Assembly: GCA_907163375.1 (NCBI GenBank)
Contig: CAJQUW010015469.1
Coordinates: 166,622-230,621 of the forward strand
Length of the DNA: 64,000 bases
Reading direction: 5' to 3'
Origin: Prostheceraeus crozeri
Lineage: Eukaryota > Platyhelminthes > Polycladida > Euryleptidae
Shown here piece by piece: positions 34,001 through 45,539 of the stretch. Position 1 is the first letter of the stretch, and each line of letters starts with the position of its first letter. Made by a program: the position numbers and the translations under genes. The notes under the pieces were generated by a model. It was not told where the DNA came from. It ran no database searches and saw only the letters and a program-made list of their open reading frames with translations.

Positions 34001-37000
34001 GGCAAAATGATTTTTACACGAATGTACTTTTGGATAATGGATCGTATTTCAATTATTATATGATTTAAAACAATTGTGTATGGCTACAGCTACAGGTGAT
34101 GAATCGACTTTTAGAAGAATAAATGGTCACATAATGTATGTCTAATAAATCATTGTATAAAATAAGCTAGCAAATATCAGCAAACTGAAAAAATTATACA
34201 AATTTTGACGAATTTTGGAGAGTTTTTCTGTGAGTTGTAATTTGTGCGCCTTTTGTGTGTATTCATATTCGACAGATTGTCGAGACTTCTTGCATCACCT
34301 AAACAATATGGCTCAGTAATATGGCAATGGTAGGGATGATTTCATAGATCATCGTCTCTATATAATATGCTGCACGAGTAGAGGCCAATAAGCATTTCAC
34401 AGCAAATTTCTTTTAACTGACTTTCTTGTCTTCCTAGAGTTTCTTATGAAATCAATTGACATACGGTTGACTATCCATTGAGATTCGAACAAAATTGAAC
34501 ATTAATTATTCGCTGATTCACCCGTGGTGGTTGAATCAAATGTTGATGAGACTGTATTTCTATTGTCAACCAAGAACAACATTTTTTCATGATGTTGAGA
34601 TATTCTGACAATTTTGTGCATCGCCAATTTTCGTTGAGAAAAGGGTTTTTGATCTTTAATTGGAAAAGGCCTATTGTAGACCATATGCGCGCCTCCTATG
34701 CTTCAACTCTTCCCGTGGCTCCTGCAGATTCAGAAAAAGTTGATCATTCTAGCTCTTGAAAAATGACTTTCATGCACATTCACTGCTTGAAGCAGCATCA
34801 AAAATTTATAAAATCACCTCTGATCCAATATTATGCAGGTATTCGGTTGTCAGGTTCTGAAACATCATTCCGAATCAGATAATATAATTTCGCTTTAACA
34901 GCATGCTTCAATTTAGTAGTAAGAAAGCCGATGCTGCATTTGTTAAAATAAATAAAGAATAAAGGTTGCTTTTGGTCCTCTAGGTTGACCTCAGGACTTG
35001 TGGGAAACCTTAAATGGTCGGCGCGTTAGGTCACCATCCTATGGGTTAATATCATTTGATAACATCCTGAGTTAATGCAGTCATATAATTTGCTAAGCGG
35101 TGTAGCTTGCATTTTTCTGATCACTATATTCTATTTTGGGAGGTCAGCATAAACATATTTTGAGATGCTTTGAAAAATCGATGGTGTGAAGAATTATTTT
35201 ACACCTTGTCATCTTGGACTGCGTCCGGGGATAAAGGGAAGGAGCTATGAATCGGCTTTTCAAAAGAAAATTTCGTGTCACTTAATTTGTTTGAAACATT
35301 GAAAACATTAACAGCTATTGAAAGAATCCATCAAAATCCGCGGAAGGCTCCAAAATCCACTTGATCAAGTTACGAAGTGATCAAAATTTCTAAATATCAC
35401 GCAACTGCAAGCCTGAAACATATTCTCAATTCTAATTTGGCACGTAGAAGTGAATTACAAGTTTACAAAGTTGCACTTAGTATCTGTTGAAGTTGCCTTT
35501 AAGAGACTCAAAAATAGTATTTTCTTGAAGCACTTATAAACATCGCGGCAGAAATGCAAGAAGCTGTTACATTTCCATGACTTTGAGTGTTTTGAAGCAG
35601 CAGATTGATTTATAAGTTTCACTGAAAATGGCCTCACACGAAAAAACAGACGGAAGCACGTTAGTAAGGAAATTCAAAAAACTTCTTCATACCGCAAAAT
35701 AGGTAAATCAATGATTCGTTTATTTCAAAATATTTGCGAAGAAACATTTTTCTTTACAGTTGACAGAGAAAATGAGGTAGTAGCTCCAGCTCTGTCGCTT
35801 TCTGTTTGTAGTTCCGAAGATCAATCATGTGCAAATGACTCATTGTCACCATCATGACCCGGAACGTTCGTTTCATGAAACAAAATTGAAAATGACAGGA
35901 AATGTACTACTTTTGATATGCAGCATGCACTATCAGTTCATAGACATAGAAATGGTCACTAACTTGGATGTCGTGGATAGTGTTGCCTTCTAAATTGGAT
36001 TTTGAATTCGAAAACAACAGCAAAGTGTATTTTCAAGAAAATGAATTCCTAAAATTTCGATTATGGACAATGATTCGATTTCGATTGGAAATCCAGATTC
36101 CTTCAGCATCGAAGTGCCATTTCGATTTCAAACATATTTTCAAAAGTTTTTGCTTTGCGATTTCGAAATAATAAAAAAGTGACATTGGGCGAAAACGCCG
36201 TTGCGTTCGCGAAAAAATTTCGATCACTAGAAAAGTTTACTGCTTCTATTTGTGTTAGAGATGGTCAAAAAGATGGAAGTACATTTCAAAGCTTTCTTTA
36301 TCGGAGCACATTCGTTGCTTCACCATTTGATGATGACTGCTTGGTTTCCGGTAGCCGTTAAGTTCGTAACACTCGCAACATCAAGAAATCATCCCAGCAA
36401 TTTTATTTGTGCTATTCTCAAAATTCTATCGAATTCAGTGCTGCTATCAAATTTTTGAATATGTTTACATGATAGGTAGGTCTACAGCTTTCATAAATGA
36501 TGATATTGTAACCAGCCACCTTCTGTAGACTTCTGCAGTTACCATGATCTAGATAGAGCTCGCGACATATTTTGTCACTGACACAATTTCAATGATATAA
36601 TGATGTATTTTGAATTGTTTGCCCAATAATAAAGTAATTGTATCGGTTTCAACATTGCTTACATGATGAACCCCTATACTGTATAAATTGAATTCAAATT
36701 TGAATCTCATAAAAAGTCGGTATAAAGAAATAATGCTACAAAAGTTATCTTGTTTTGAATATAAGAATATGAGTACATATGAATGAATAATAGCAATAGC
36801 AAAATTGAAGTTATGACCACTGAAGTAAACATTTTCATAAATTAATTTTATCAGCAATAATAATTTGATTTTGTGACAGCTTTTAAAGAGGAGATGCAGA
36901 CACCTTTCTTTGGAAGAGGATATCCGTCATCAGGAGATAAAAGCAATAGAATTTATGATCACCTTGACTATGTCTTTTTCTTCCATAGTTACTTAAATAG

Positions 37001-37700
37001 ATTTTTCAACTACATCGCCAAAAATGCAATCAAACTTGCAATGAGCAGTTCCATAATTAAATGATTTCATTGATCACGTATGTAGCAACACAGCGTATAT
37101 TTAGATCATACTCATCGTTCGCCTATCATTTCCGTTCTCTGTTCTTTTACCATGGTGCTAAAAAGAAATGGAATGTGCCACACTTAAATGTCTCTTGTAC
37201 ATTTTAATGGTAGATAGAAATTTAACGAATGTTACATTAGCTGGCCATGTCCATAATTTCATAGTTCGACTTCGGCAGTGGACCTGGTAAATCTGCGAGT
37301 ACAATTAACTTTCTTCATGTCATAGTACAGTATGATTACAGATACTATTTGAATTTCTTGTGCATGTCATCCAATTTATCCTGTCTTGACAATCTCTTGC
37401 TTGAGAAGTCCGTTTAACGGGGGAAATATGCGCGGGAATAAAATTTTACTTCTTATAGCACCTTGGTCTGCGACTTTTAGAACATTTCTCGATAAAGTGA
37501 GCATTTGCACTTCCATATTTAATGAATGCATAAGTTTGTAGCGTGACATTCGACTTACCGATCAAATCTCAGCGAAAATGGTGAAACAATTATGACTCAA
37601 AACTTAATAAGAGTACCTTTAGTCATTTTTCTTCGCAATACTTAATAAGTGATTTTCACTGAATCAGAAAAAAATTCTCATTTCTACTGAAAAATTTCAA
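31090..37700. other. AT-rich stretch without recognisable genes
   Basis: Many short ORFs but none with a domain. At 32,510-32,546 a CACCC...GGGTG stem encloses CTTGAGAAG and CGAAAACGTT, another Penelope-terminus-like text followed by AATAAAG at about 32,580. Nothing else is recognised. Confidence 0.35.
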
Positions 37701-37739
37701 TCCACTTCCCATTGAATATTCCTGCATGTACTTTTCTTT

Positions 37740-38030
37740 GATCCTGTCCGACCAGACCAGGAACCAGGTAAAATAAAGAAGACGTGAAGATTTGTATTAA
37801 CCATAGGATGTAAAAAATTCTGCGAAAGTTTCATTTCTGGTTTCATTCCTGTACAAACTCGCTCTGGCGGGAGGAATATTCATTCAAAATGTATTCGACG
37901 ACATTATGATCATTTCAATCAGAATGAGGAGAAATAAGAGTTTATAATTTGATTACCACAAGTTGAATGGAACACGTGCTGTATTTATATGTGATTATCC
38001 TAAATCAAGGACAGCGAATATTCTATGATG
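37740..38030. repeat. Dispersed repeat, copy 1
   Basis: CAAACTCGCTCTGGCGGGAG, then TTCATTCAAAATGTATTCG, CAAGTTGAATGGAACACGTG and CCTAAATCAAGGACAGCGAA recur at 39,050-39,205. The left part (37,740-37,870) matches the right arm of the palindrome at 59.7-59.85 kb (TTTGATCTTGTCTGAC-like, CTGTGAAAGTCTCA-like, CAGAAACTCGTTCTGGC-like words). It is a diverged fragment of a transposon family present three times in the window. Confidence 0.7.
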
Positions 38031-38342
38031 AAGCGCTAGCTCCTATTGCATTGGATTAAAGTTGAGAATATCTGAACACGAAGCTAAAAATGATGAGTCC
38101 TGAAAAACTGATGAAATTGGTTCAGCTGAAGAAATTATCCACTGTTGCAAGTTTGATAATGAAAACAAAATCAATTATTTCCCATCGAACTAAACCCACA
38201 TAAGATTGATAACGAAGACTTTCAATTCTAATTCCTGTGACTTTTTAGCCACTAATATTACATCGCATATTATTTTCATATTGCGAACTTTCTTTCTTGC
38301 ATGTTGAGATATATTGCTTAAATGAGGCACGTCTTGATGATA

Positions 38343-38420
38343 TGATAGCTCAGTTGGTTAAAGGCTGCTCTTCCGTGCGGAACAGCAGAAGGTCCAGGGT
38401 TCGACTGCCCGCCTCGGGAG
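38343..38420 (+). repeat. tRNA-like SINE head
   Basis: A-box TAGCTCAGTTGGTTAAAGG at 38346-38364 and B-box GGTTCGACTGC at 38398-38408 with tRNA-like spacing, plus a small stem CTGCT...AGCAG in the anticodon-arm position. A proper acceptor stem and T stem cannot be drawn, so it is a tRNA-derived SINE or pseudogene rather than a working tRNA. RNA polymerase III could still read the boxes. Confidence 0.55.
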
Positions 38421-39049
38421 ATGCCACCGTTCTCATTAATGATCACTTACACAATTTGGTGAGAACTTCGCATGTGTGGAGGCTTCCACACCCGCTGTTG
38501 AGTTCGTGTCTTAGATGAGGAAGGTGAGTGAAAGCACTTTTCTCTCACTAGCTGAATTAACTCTCCTCTATAGGCGAAATTGTTCGATGTCAAAACATCA
38601 ACAGCCGTATTTATTCGAATGGCAGCAGCGGCTACTATTAAAAGCAGTCACTCCTGGCTGTGGCTACTAATCGAAGACGGCTGCTACTAAAAAGTGCCAT
38701 ATCCGACCAATGGCAATGTTTCATGTCAATTCACGGTATTTCTAATGTAATGAATTTAGGCTATCGCAAACTCATTGACGAAAATCAGCAAAGTCTAATA
38801 GATCTGCATGCATGTAAACATATAATCGAATACAGCTAATTGGCAATTCTTTGATTCAATTGTTGACATTGATAATGCATATTGAACCTCCTAAAAGTGT
38901 AAATGGCTTTTTAACTACCTTATCATTTTCAAATCACGTCATTGGTTAAACTGAAAATAAAGGAGTAAAGGTAGCTTGGGTTCAGGTTTCATTATCAAAA
39001 GCCAAACAGTTTATACTGCACATTTTAATCATCACATTTTACCTGCAGA

Positions 39050-39210
39050 AACTCGCTTTGGCGGGAGGAATTCATTCAAAGTGTATTCGACGACATAATG
39101 ATCACTTCAAGTGGATTGAAGATAGATCAAAGTTTATGATTTAATTAAAACTACAAGTTGAGTGGAACACTTATTTATCTGTCCTAAATCAAGGACAGCG
39201 AATCTTCACT
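39050..39210. repeat. Dispersed repeat, copy 2
   Basis: Second copy of the repeat at 37.74-38.03 kb, same orientation, with small gaps: CAGAAACTCGCTTTGGCGGG, GTATTCGACGACATAATGAT, CAAGTTGAGTGGAACAC and AATCAAGGACAGCGAA. Its left part is shorter than in copy 1. Confidence 0.7.
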
Positions 39211-39974
39211 GATGAATTTATTTCTTTTTTTATGCATTTATTTTTTTATTCCAATTTATTTTTGATCATAGCACATGGACGCATACTTGCGATGAAGGTA
39301 TTGCTCCTGTTTAGCCCTAATGACGAGCACTGCTTGTGATGAAATAATTCTCTCAACTGACGAGTTACGAATCCCTACACGCGTCTAACTGCACTGTGAT
39401 TACAACATGATGCAGTTGTTATTGTGCAAACTGTGCAAATAGGACAAAGAAACGAATGACAAGCATTGTCAGCTGCGGTAGATGTTAAAAATGCAAACAG
39501 GTTAATAGGTAGCATCAATTACACCATTAAATGCGAAACTCAAGCAGTAGCTGCAAAGGTCCACCTATGTTAGGCAAATATCTATGTAGGTGCACCTATA
39601 TTTAAAATGCCATAATATAGCTGCATAGATTCATTGCTTCGAATACTATTATTTGAGGGCGTCTGTTATTCTGCAAAGAAATACGGTCTTTGTCTGTTCG
39701 TTATCTCGCTTAGCATCTAATGATGTTTCTCTGACTTGAGTTCAAGCTCTTAGATAACAGTATTCTCATCCCATCTCTTCGAGACTAAGTATTGATCTTA
39801 GAACTGGGGGATAGTTTCCATATCACACACATCATTGGTAGAAGTACTTTTCATTTGCTTAGATACAAGTCGCATTACTTAGCTAAATGATGAGGGATAA
39901 TTATTTTGAAGTGATTTAATAGTGTGTCATACACCAAAATGTGTCGGAACCGTTCACCGCTTTTGAACCGTCAG

Positions 39975-40042
39975 CGTGGCCTAGTGAAGAAGGTGCGAGC
40001 TCGTCTCCACCGTGGACTTCGGTTCGATTCCTAGGTCGGGGA
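39975..40042 (+). repeat. tRNA-like SINE head or tRNA pseudogene
   Basis: A-box-like TGGCCTAGTGAAGAAGG at 39977-39993 and a good B-box GGTTCGATTCC at 40021-40031. Arms do not pair as in a functional tRNA. Different in sequence from the copy at 38.35 kb, so it has another tRNA origin. Confidence 0.5.
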
Positions 40043-40539
40043 ATCAAGGGTGTTGGTGTCTTGTATTGACTTAATAGTTGTCATTCTCTTTAGATATTCA
40101 TTGTACTGCGACAGACTTTTATTGTCAAATTACTAAACAGACATTGTTCAATTTAAGAGTGACAAGAATCTTTCTAGCATCTTGTCTGGTTCCTTCGCGA
40201 TCAGCATTCGTTAGAAATCCGAGTTGCCTTGTATGAAAAAATGAAGAAAAGTTGGGACGTAATGAAACGCTGACAAGTGATTTTTTTCTTTCATACTGCA
40301 ACTCAATCTTGATTTAAGTGACAATTTTAGTGCCATAGTGTTGCATGATTTTGCTCAAAGGAGTAATCTAAGGACAAAAATGAACACTACTCTTTCTACT
40401 CGCAGCTGCGATTGTTTGAATTGTTAAGTATATACATTTAAAAATGTTAAACTGAAGATTACTTACATGTTGCTCCTTGAAATGAATTGTAAAACTCAAT
40501 TAGTAGAAAATCAATCCCGGACTTGAACTATCGCCATCA

Positions 40540-40640
40540 CCGCACTGCACCGCACTCATTCTTTCTTCACCGCACCGCACCGCTACCTCATCGCACTGCG
40601 ATTATTTGCGGTGATTGAGGTGATCACCGCATCGCGCAGG
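40540..40640. repeat. CACCGCACCGC-rich transposon-end-like stretch
   Basis: Short CACCGCA(C) repeats followed after a GATTATTTGCGGTG centre by GATCACCGCATCGCGC. This resembles a hAT-type subterminal repeat array or a small MITE. No partner end was found. Confidence 0.35.
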
Positions 40641-40644
40641 ACTC

Positions 40645-43500
40645 TGGTTCAGATCAATTGTCATTTCTCAACTTAAGATGCAACTATTCGACTTAGATTC
40701 TAATACATAATTCAACGTGAAGGAGTAGTTCGTGTGGGACTGTGTGACCAGGAGCCTGTATGACATTCCTTCTACAGGCGACTAGTATGCACAGATACTC
40801 AGTTATGGACAGCTATGTTGACTAAGATCAAAGTTATTGACTGCCATTTTATGAACTGGTTCAATATCAAAGCAAAACATTAAGTTAGCCATGGCAATAA
40901 GAGTCTGGCAGTTTTTAGTAACACATGCACGCATTCTTAATGTCTCAATCTTTTCTTAACTTTTTCATGCATACAATCAATGCAGTCAGACATTTCGACC
41001 CGATTGGGGACAGCATTGTCTCAGCAAAATTTATCCCATGAAGTCAAAAATTGCAGTCAAATGAAGAGGACATCTGCGGGATTCTATTGGCACCAGTATC
41101 AACTTCGCACGTTGTCTAGAGCGCCATCAACTTGCGTTTGAAAAGAGTTTTTCAGAAAAACTTCCATTTTGAAAATAATCAATGCATGAAAAGGCTGAAA
41201 AGGCATTGAGGAAAATTGCTTCAAATTGATGGCTTGAGAAAAGTCAAGATTGTATACTGTAATTTTTCTAAAATTTTGCAAATTTCTTCTTTCTTCATTA
41301 GAGGACCCTCGTCAGACATGGAAGGCTTCAGCAAACATTGCACAAATTCAAATTCACTTTATGTAGAAAAGATATCATTTTTCTATCTTCTGATATCTCA
41401 ATGTGAATTCGGAATTGTTCAAAATTGTCAAAATTGTTTTAAGTCTTGAAAGTCTTGTCACTTTCTTGAAAGTGGATTGCGAATCCGACGATGCATATGA
41501 CATGTTTTTGGATATGGCCCTGATTATTCTGCATTGCTGCAAGTAAACACGCAGAGGGCGGACTTAATTCATGCTGCAATCAAATATTACAGACAAAATT
41601 GCATGCTTTTATGCTCAAAATTCAAATCTAGCTTCCTGAACTACATTCTTTGAGAGGAAATTATGTCGTGAGATGCCGCAATGATGCTGAAATCATCTGA
41701 CACAAAAACTTGGATACAAATTAGGATTTTAAGCACGCAGAATGCTATTTGTGAATCAGATCAAAGACCATACCGCAAATGAGTTGTCTTTAGTGTAGAT
41801 TTTAACAGTGATAGTAAATGTAATTTCACACGATGAATTTAATTGAACCCTTCTGCAAAATTGTCGAATTTTTATTGAGATAACTCTTCCATAATGGCAT
41901 TCCTTACTCAAAGAAGAATTTTACAATAGAGATAAAATACTTTGTGTCAAGTGATCCTACCATCAAAGTATTCCTAAAATGGATTCCCGCATTGTAATTG
42001 ACGAGAAACAAGAATAGAGTACTGCACAAAACGTCATCCAGTTAAAAAAGGAAAATTTGTCCAACTGTTTTATTAATGCTTTTGTCTTACGCACTCGTCA
42101 TTTTCGCATGATTTACAATGTATCAGGATGATTAAAGTGCAGAAGACGTCAACACTGAATAGTAATCAAACTCATGATCCTAACATGAGCAGACGAAAAT
42201 GTGTCATATCCGCTTATTGCTGTCGTCCAACGTCTAATTCATTATTCATAATTCGTCATTTGACTGCTTTAGAGATCAAATCTAAAGGAAATGAACAAAA
42301 CTAACTTTCAGGAAGGTGATGAATGCTTAGCAAGGTTTTGTGAAGTCTAAAATTCCATGAGAAAATATATTCTGTTAACTTGAGACAAAGAGCCGCACAA
42401 ACGATGAAACAAAAGCCTGCATACAAGTAGCAACATTTAATGATCCCCTCGAAACAAGACATAAAAACTAAAACGGTGAGCTTAGTCAAAATGAGGGCGT
42501 GTACAATGACAAGTTTATGTATGTGTGTCAAGTGGTGCCTCATCAAACATTCTTGTACAATTCCCTTACACATTGAATGCTAGTACACTATCCAAGATGA
42601 ACAAGAGATTTCATTTATGAATTAAAATGCAACACTAAAACTTTATGAGTTATCAATAATTAAAGCTTAAAATTAGAAATGCTCCACATTGTAGTGCAAT
42701 GTGACATCGAGTTCTGATCGCTCCCTGTTCAGCTAAGGTATGTGCTGCATTCGATCAGCAGATAATAAGATCTTTTCCGACATGGTCCGATATTGAAGGG
42801 AGGAGTGCGCACGTTGTCAGCTCTAATGAATTTAAGGATAGCTTAGCATGGCAATATGCATGCTTCACAGCACATGCTTATGGCCAACTAATATTGGTTA
42901 TAATCATATACTTTATAGCATTGGTGGTATGATAGATTAGAGGTGCACATTCGGGACCCGAACCCGATCGGATTCAGGTTGGTTTGAGAAAAAATAACGA
43001 AAAATCATTATATGTTGATTGTTGAGTATGAGATAGCTGAATTGTGGATTTTAGGTATCATTGTCATTAATCAATAATTGTGATAATTATCTCAATTCTC
43101 AATATAACTCACACACTCCCATTTCTGCGGACAACGAGCATAAGCATCCTCCAGTTCGCAATGAAAGGTTCTGCTCGCTACAAGTCTCACACACTTTCGA
43201 TGTAGTCAAGAAAAATTCATGCTTTCACTACGACAAATTTTACCATAATATTTAGGAAATTCCGAAACAGTCGCATCCGACAACCGTGTCACTGACTTCA
43301 GAAAAAAGAAAAATATTATTTGTCGAGCCAGAGAGTTTGCTCTGAGAACCAGAAGAATCATTGTGTATAGCCATGCTGATTCAGCTATCTATCTGTTTTA
43401 ATAACAGGCTCTTTTATCGACGCATCAATCCAGCAACTTCTTCAACTTTTAGATATTTGGCAGCTTCTGGTTATAACGGTAATCAGTAGAATAATGGGGG
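40645..43500. other. AT-rich stretch; isolated hAT-end-like sequence at 42.94 kb
   Basis: No coding feature. At 42,939-42,985 TAGAGGTGCACATTCGGGAC is followed by CCGAACCCGATCGG, similar to the subterminal sequence of the hAT element at 25.6 kb; a matching opposite end was not found. Confidence 0.35.
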
Positions 43501-43530
43501 AAATGCTTGCACAGTATTAAAGATTCGAAG

Positions 43531-43534
<4 letters not shown>

Positions 43535-43600
<66 letters not shown>
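43535..43600. repeat. (TA)n microsatellite
   Basis: Uninterrupted TA dinucleotide repeat over 66 bases, directly abutting the hammerhead-bearing palindrome. Confidence 0.95.
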
Positions 43601-43606
<6 letters not shown>

Positions 43607-43625
43607 AAATCTCAACAGATGTAGC

Positions 43626-43667
43626 CACCACGAGACATGTTTCCGCCTGTTGGGCCTCATCAGGCGT
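43626..43667 (-). ncRNA. Hammerhead ribozyme motif, slightly degenerate
   Basis: On the minus strand: CCACGC, CTGATGA, GGCC-CAACA-GGCG, GAAA, CATGTC, TCGTGG. Both core boxes (CTGATGA and GAAA) are intact. Stem II has lost its core-proximal pair (C to G) and stem I its pair next to the core (A to C), so self-cleavage is expected to be weaker than in the partner. Confidence 0.6.
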
Positions 43668-43721
43668 GGGTAGGTTTGAACCAGCGACGTTGGAGCTAGA
43701 GGACGTGCAATTCAAACCTAC

Positions 43722-43763
43722 CCACGACTGATGAGGCCCAACAGGCCGAAACATGTCTCGTGG
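43722..43763 (+). ncRNA. Hammerhead ribozyme, minimal Penelope type
   Basis: Stem I is CCACGA (43722-43727) with TCGTGG (43758-43763). The core box CTGATGA is 43728-43734. Stem II is GGCC (43735-43738) and GGCC (43744-43747) around a CAACA loop. GAAA is 43748-43751, and CATGTC (43752-43757) gives a two-pair stem III and the GTC cleavage triplet, so cleavage is predicted after C43757. Very short stem III is a hallmark of Penelope hammerheads, which may act as dimers. All core nucleotides are present. Confidence 0.8.
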
Positions 43764-43818
43764 TGGTTGCATCTGTTGAGATTTGGTAAATTTATCAATT
43801 GCCAGGTTACTTGTCTAA

Positions 43819-43849
<31 letters not shown>

Positions 43850-43852
43850 TAA
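43819..43852. repeat. (TA)n tract, interrupted
   Basis: AT dinucleotides broken by one G, between the hammerhead palindrome and the following hairpin. Confidence 0.9.
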
Positions 43853-43884
43853 AAGTGAAGTATAAAAAATAAAATGGCACACAA

Positions 43885-43948
43885 TAAGAAAATCCAATAC
43901 AACTCAGGAAAGCCTTTTGTTTTTCCTGAGTTGTATTGGATTTTCTTA
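43885..43948. repeat. Perfect 27-bp-arm hairpin
   Basis: Arms 43885-43911 and 43922-43948 are perfectly complementary (TAAGAAAATCCAATACAACT and inward) around a 10-base loop. TA-rich tracts lie on both sides (43819-43852 and 43957-43975). It may be a very small TA-inserting foldback element. Confidence 0.85.
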
Positions 43949-43999
43949 TATACTGTATATATATATATATATATACGTACTAGTATAAATACACTCTTT

Positions 44000-44950
44000 C
44001 CAAACTCGAACTGTATTCGGCAAAGTAATATTCAAATTTCAGTTTTTTACCAAAAAATGATTTTTGCACACTTTCTACATTTTTGAATAGACTGGAGAAT
44101 ACTTTAGTGGGGAGACTGTACAATTTTATTGTGAAGAGCACCGCTCAGATGTTCAGAAATTCAGAGTTCAATTGCTCAGTTTTCAGAAATATGGGCTGGA
44201 ATACCACCAAACCTACATGAGTTTCTGCTGAAGACCTCTTCTTTATAGAATCCATTGTTTTCTTTTATAGTTCATACACTCATATTTTGAATAACTTCTT
44301 CTGGTATTTTCAACTGTTATTTACATTTCTCTTCTTCAATTTTTATTTAAATCGCTATTTTATTTAAGAATTAAATTTTGCAGAACTTTCCCATCAAGAT
44401 TCTTTCTTTCACCAGCATGATGCATAGAATATTTTAGCCTGGCATAATGGAGCATCTTTTACTTGACTAACTTTCAAAGTTTAGTCTTTAATCGTGAATG
44501 CGATCGGCAATTTTGCTAGTACTTTAGTATATTTTCATACTGCTTGCCAATGGCATGAGGGTCTATTTTAGCCAGTTAATTATCTTTCTACCAACAATCA
44601 AGCTATTATTTAACTACAATCTCTCCTCATATACATTTTAGACATTCCATGACTATTGTAATTTAAAACTTTATAGAATGAATACTAGACCGGTCATCTT
44701 TAAAGGTGGATTGGAATTCATGCATTGTCGGTGAATTCAGTAAGTAAGTAGATGCAATTTCTAAAATTTCCTCTTATGAAGTAGTTTCGGATAAAACGCT
44801 GTAAGGTAACTGTCAGTTCACTTTATATACTTTTGCAGCATTTTTAAATTAATTGCAGATTAATCATCTGCAAGGTGATTTTATATTGTTGTTTGTTGAT
44901 AATTGAGACATCAAGGGGATGATTCCTTTTAACTTAACGATTGCTAACTG
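44000..44950. other. Intergenic, no recognised feature
   Basis: AT-rich; no ORF with a domain and no repeat end seen. Confidence 0.4.
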
Positions 44951-44954
44951 CAGT

Positions 44955-45535
44955 TTTTAAATCGAGAAGTACGGACTTAATCTGAATCCGCAGAAGACGA
45001 AGTTGTGTCGACTGAAGGGTAGTCAATGTCATAGTCAATGGAAACCAGCTCCTTAGTGAAAATACCTTTATGTGCCTCGGCAGCCAAATCACAGTTGACG
45101 TGCAAAGCACGACTGACATCCATCTGAGAATAGCGAAAGCCACAGCAATTCTTGACGTTATCGCCTCTATTTGGAGGTCACACTTAATTCCAATGAGCTA
45201 AATTTTTCTAAAGAGACTGGTTGAGACGCTCACATGGCCTGTTGCTATACGCATGACTCTGAGGGATGGATTGTGCTGGAAGACGATAAGGGGAGACTGC
45301 AGGCATTCGAGATGAGGACCTTGAAAGCCCGTCAACACATACACGCACACACACACCAAGCACGCCGGTGACCAGAACCAAGAGAAAATAATTGTCTTCC
45401 ATCAATAAAATGAAACTTCAGTACCTAGGACATGCTTAACGAAGAGAAGCAACATCGGAGAAGACTATTATAACCCGTATGCTGCCAGGAATAAGAAAAC
45501 AAGGTCGTCTAAGGATATCGTTATTCGTGATGTGT
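44955..45535 (+). pseudogene. Decayed LINE reverse transcriptase C-terminal remnant
   Basis: Plus strand: KYGLNLNPQKTKLCRLKGSQ (RT palm end), MCLGSQITVDVQST and IRIAKA-like helix (thumb), a CYTHDSEGWIVLEDDKGRLQ-AFEM segment and finally KLQYLGHA, EKTIITRMLPGIRKQGRLR. This order is the usual C-terminal half of a LINE polyprotein. Several stops and frame changes. Not the same family as the RTE element at 28-31 kb, as far as the motifs show. Confidence 0.65.
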
Positions 45536-45539
45536 GCGC

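Larger units (their letters stand above)
43601..43790. mobile_element. Palindrome of Penelope-type terminal sequence with two hammerhead motifs
   Basis: Two 80-base arms (43601-43680 and 43711-43790) differ at only about four positions and flank a 30-base centre. Each arm carries a hammerhead ribozyme core, so the motifs point in opposite directions. Penelope-like elements are known to carry minimal hammerheads in their terminal repeats, normally in direct order. TA tracts lie on both sides. No Penelope protein is adjacent; GIY-YIG fragments appear at 50.0 and 53.7 kb. Confidence 0.75.

Noticed and set aside
38343-38420. Functional tRNA gene
   Set aside because: Polymerase III boxes are present but acceptor and T stems do not form; called a SINE head instead.
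43507-44086. ORFs containing (YI)n runs
   Set aside because: Translation of the TA microsatellite, not a protein.
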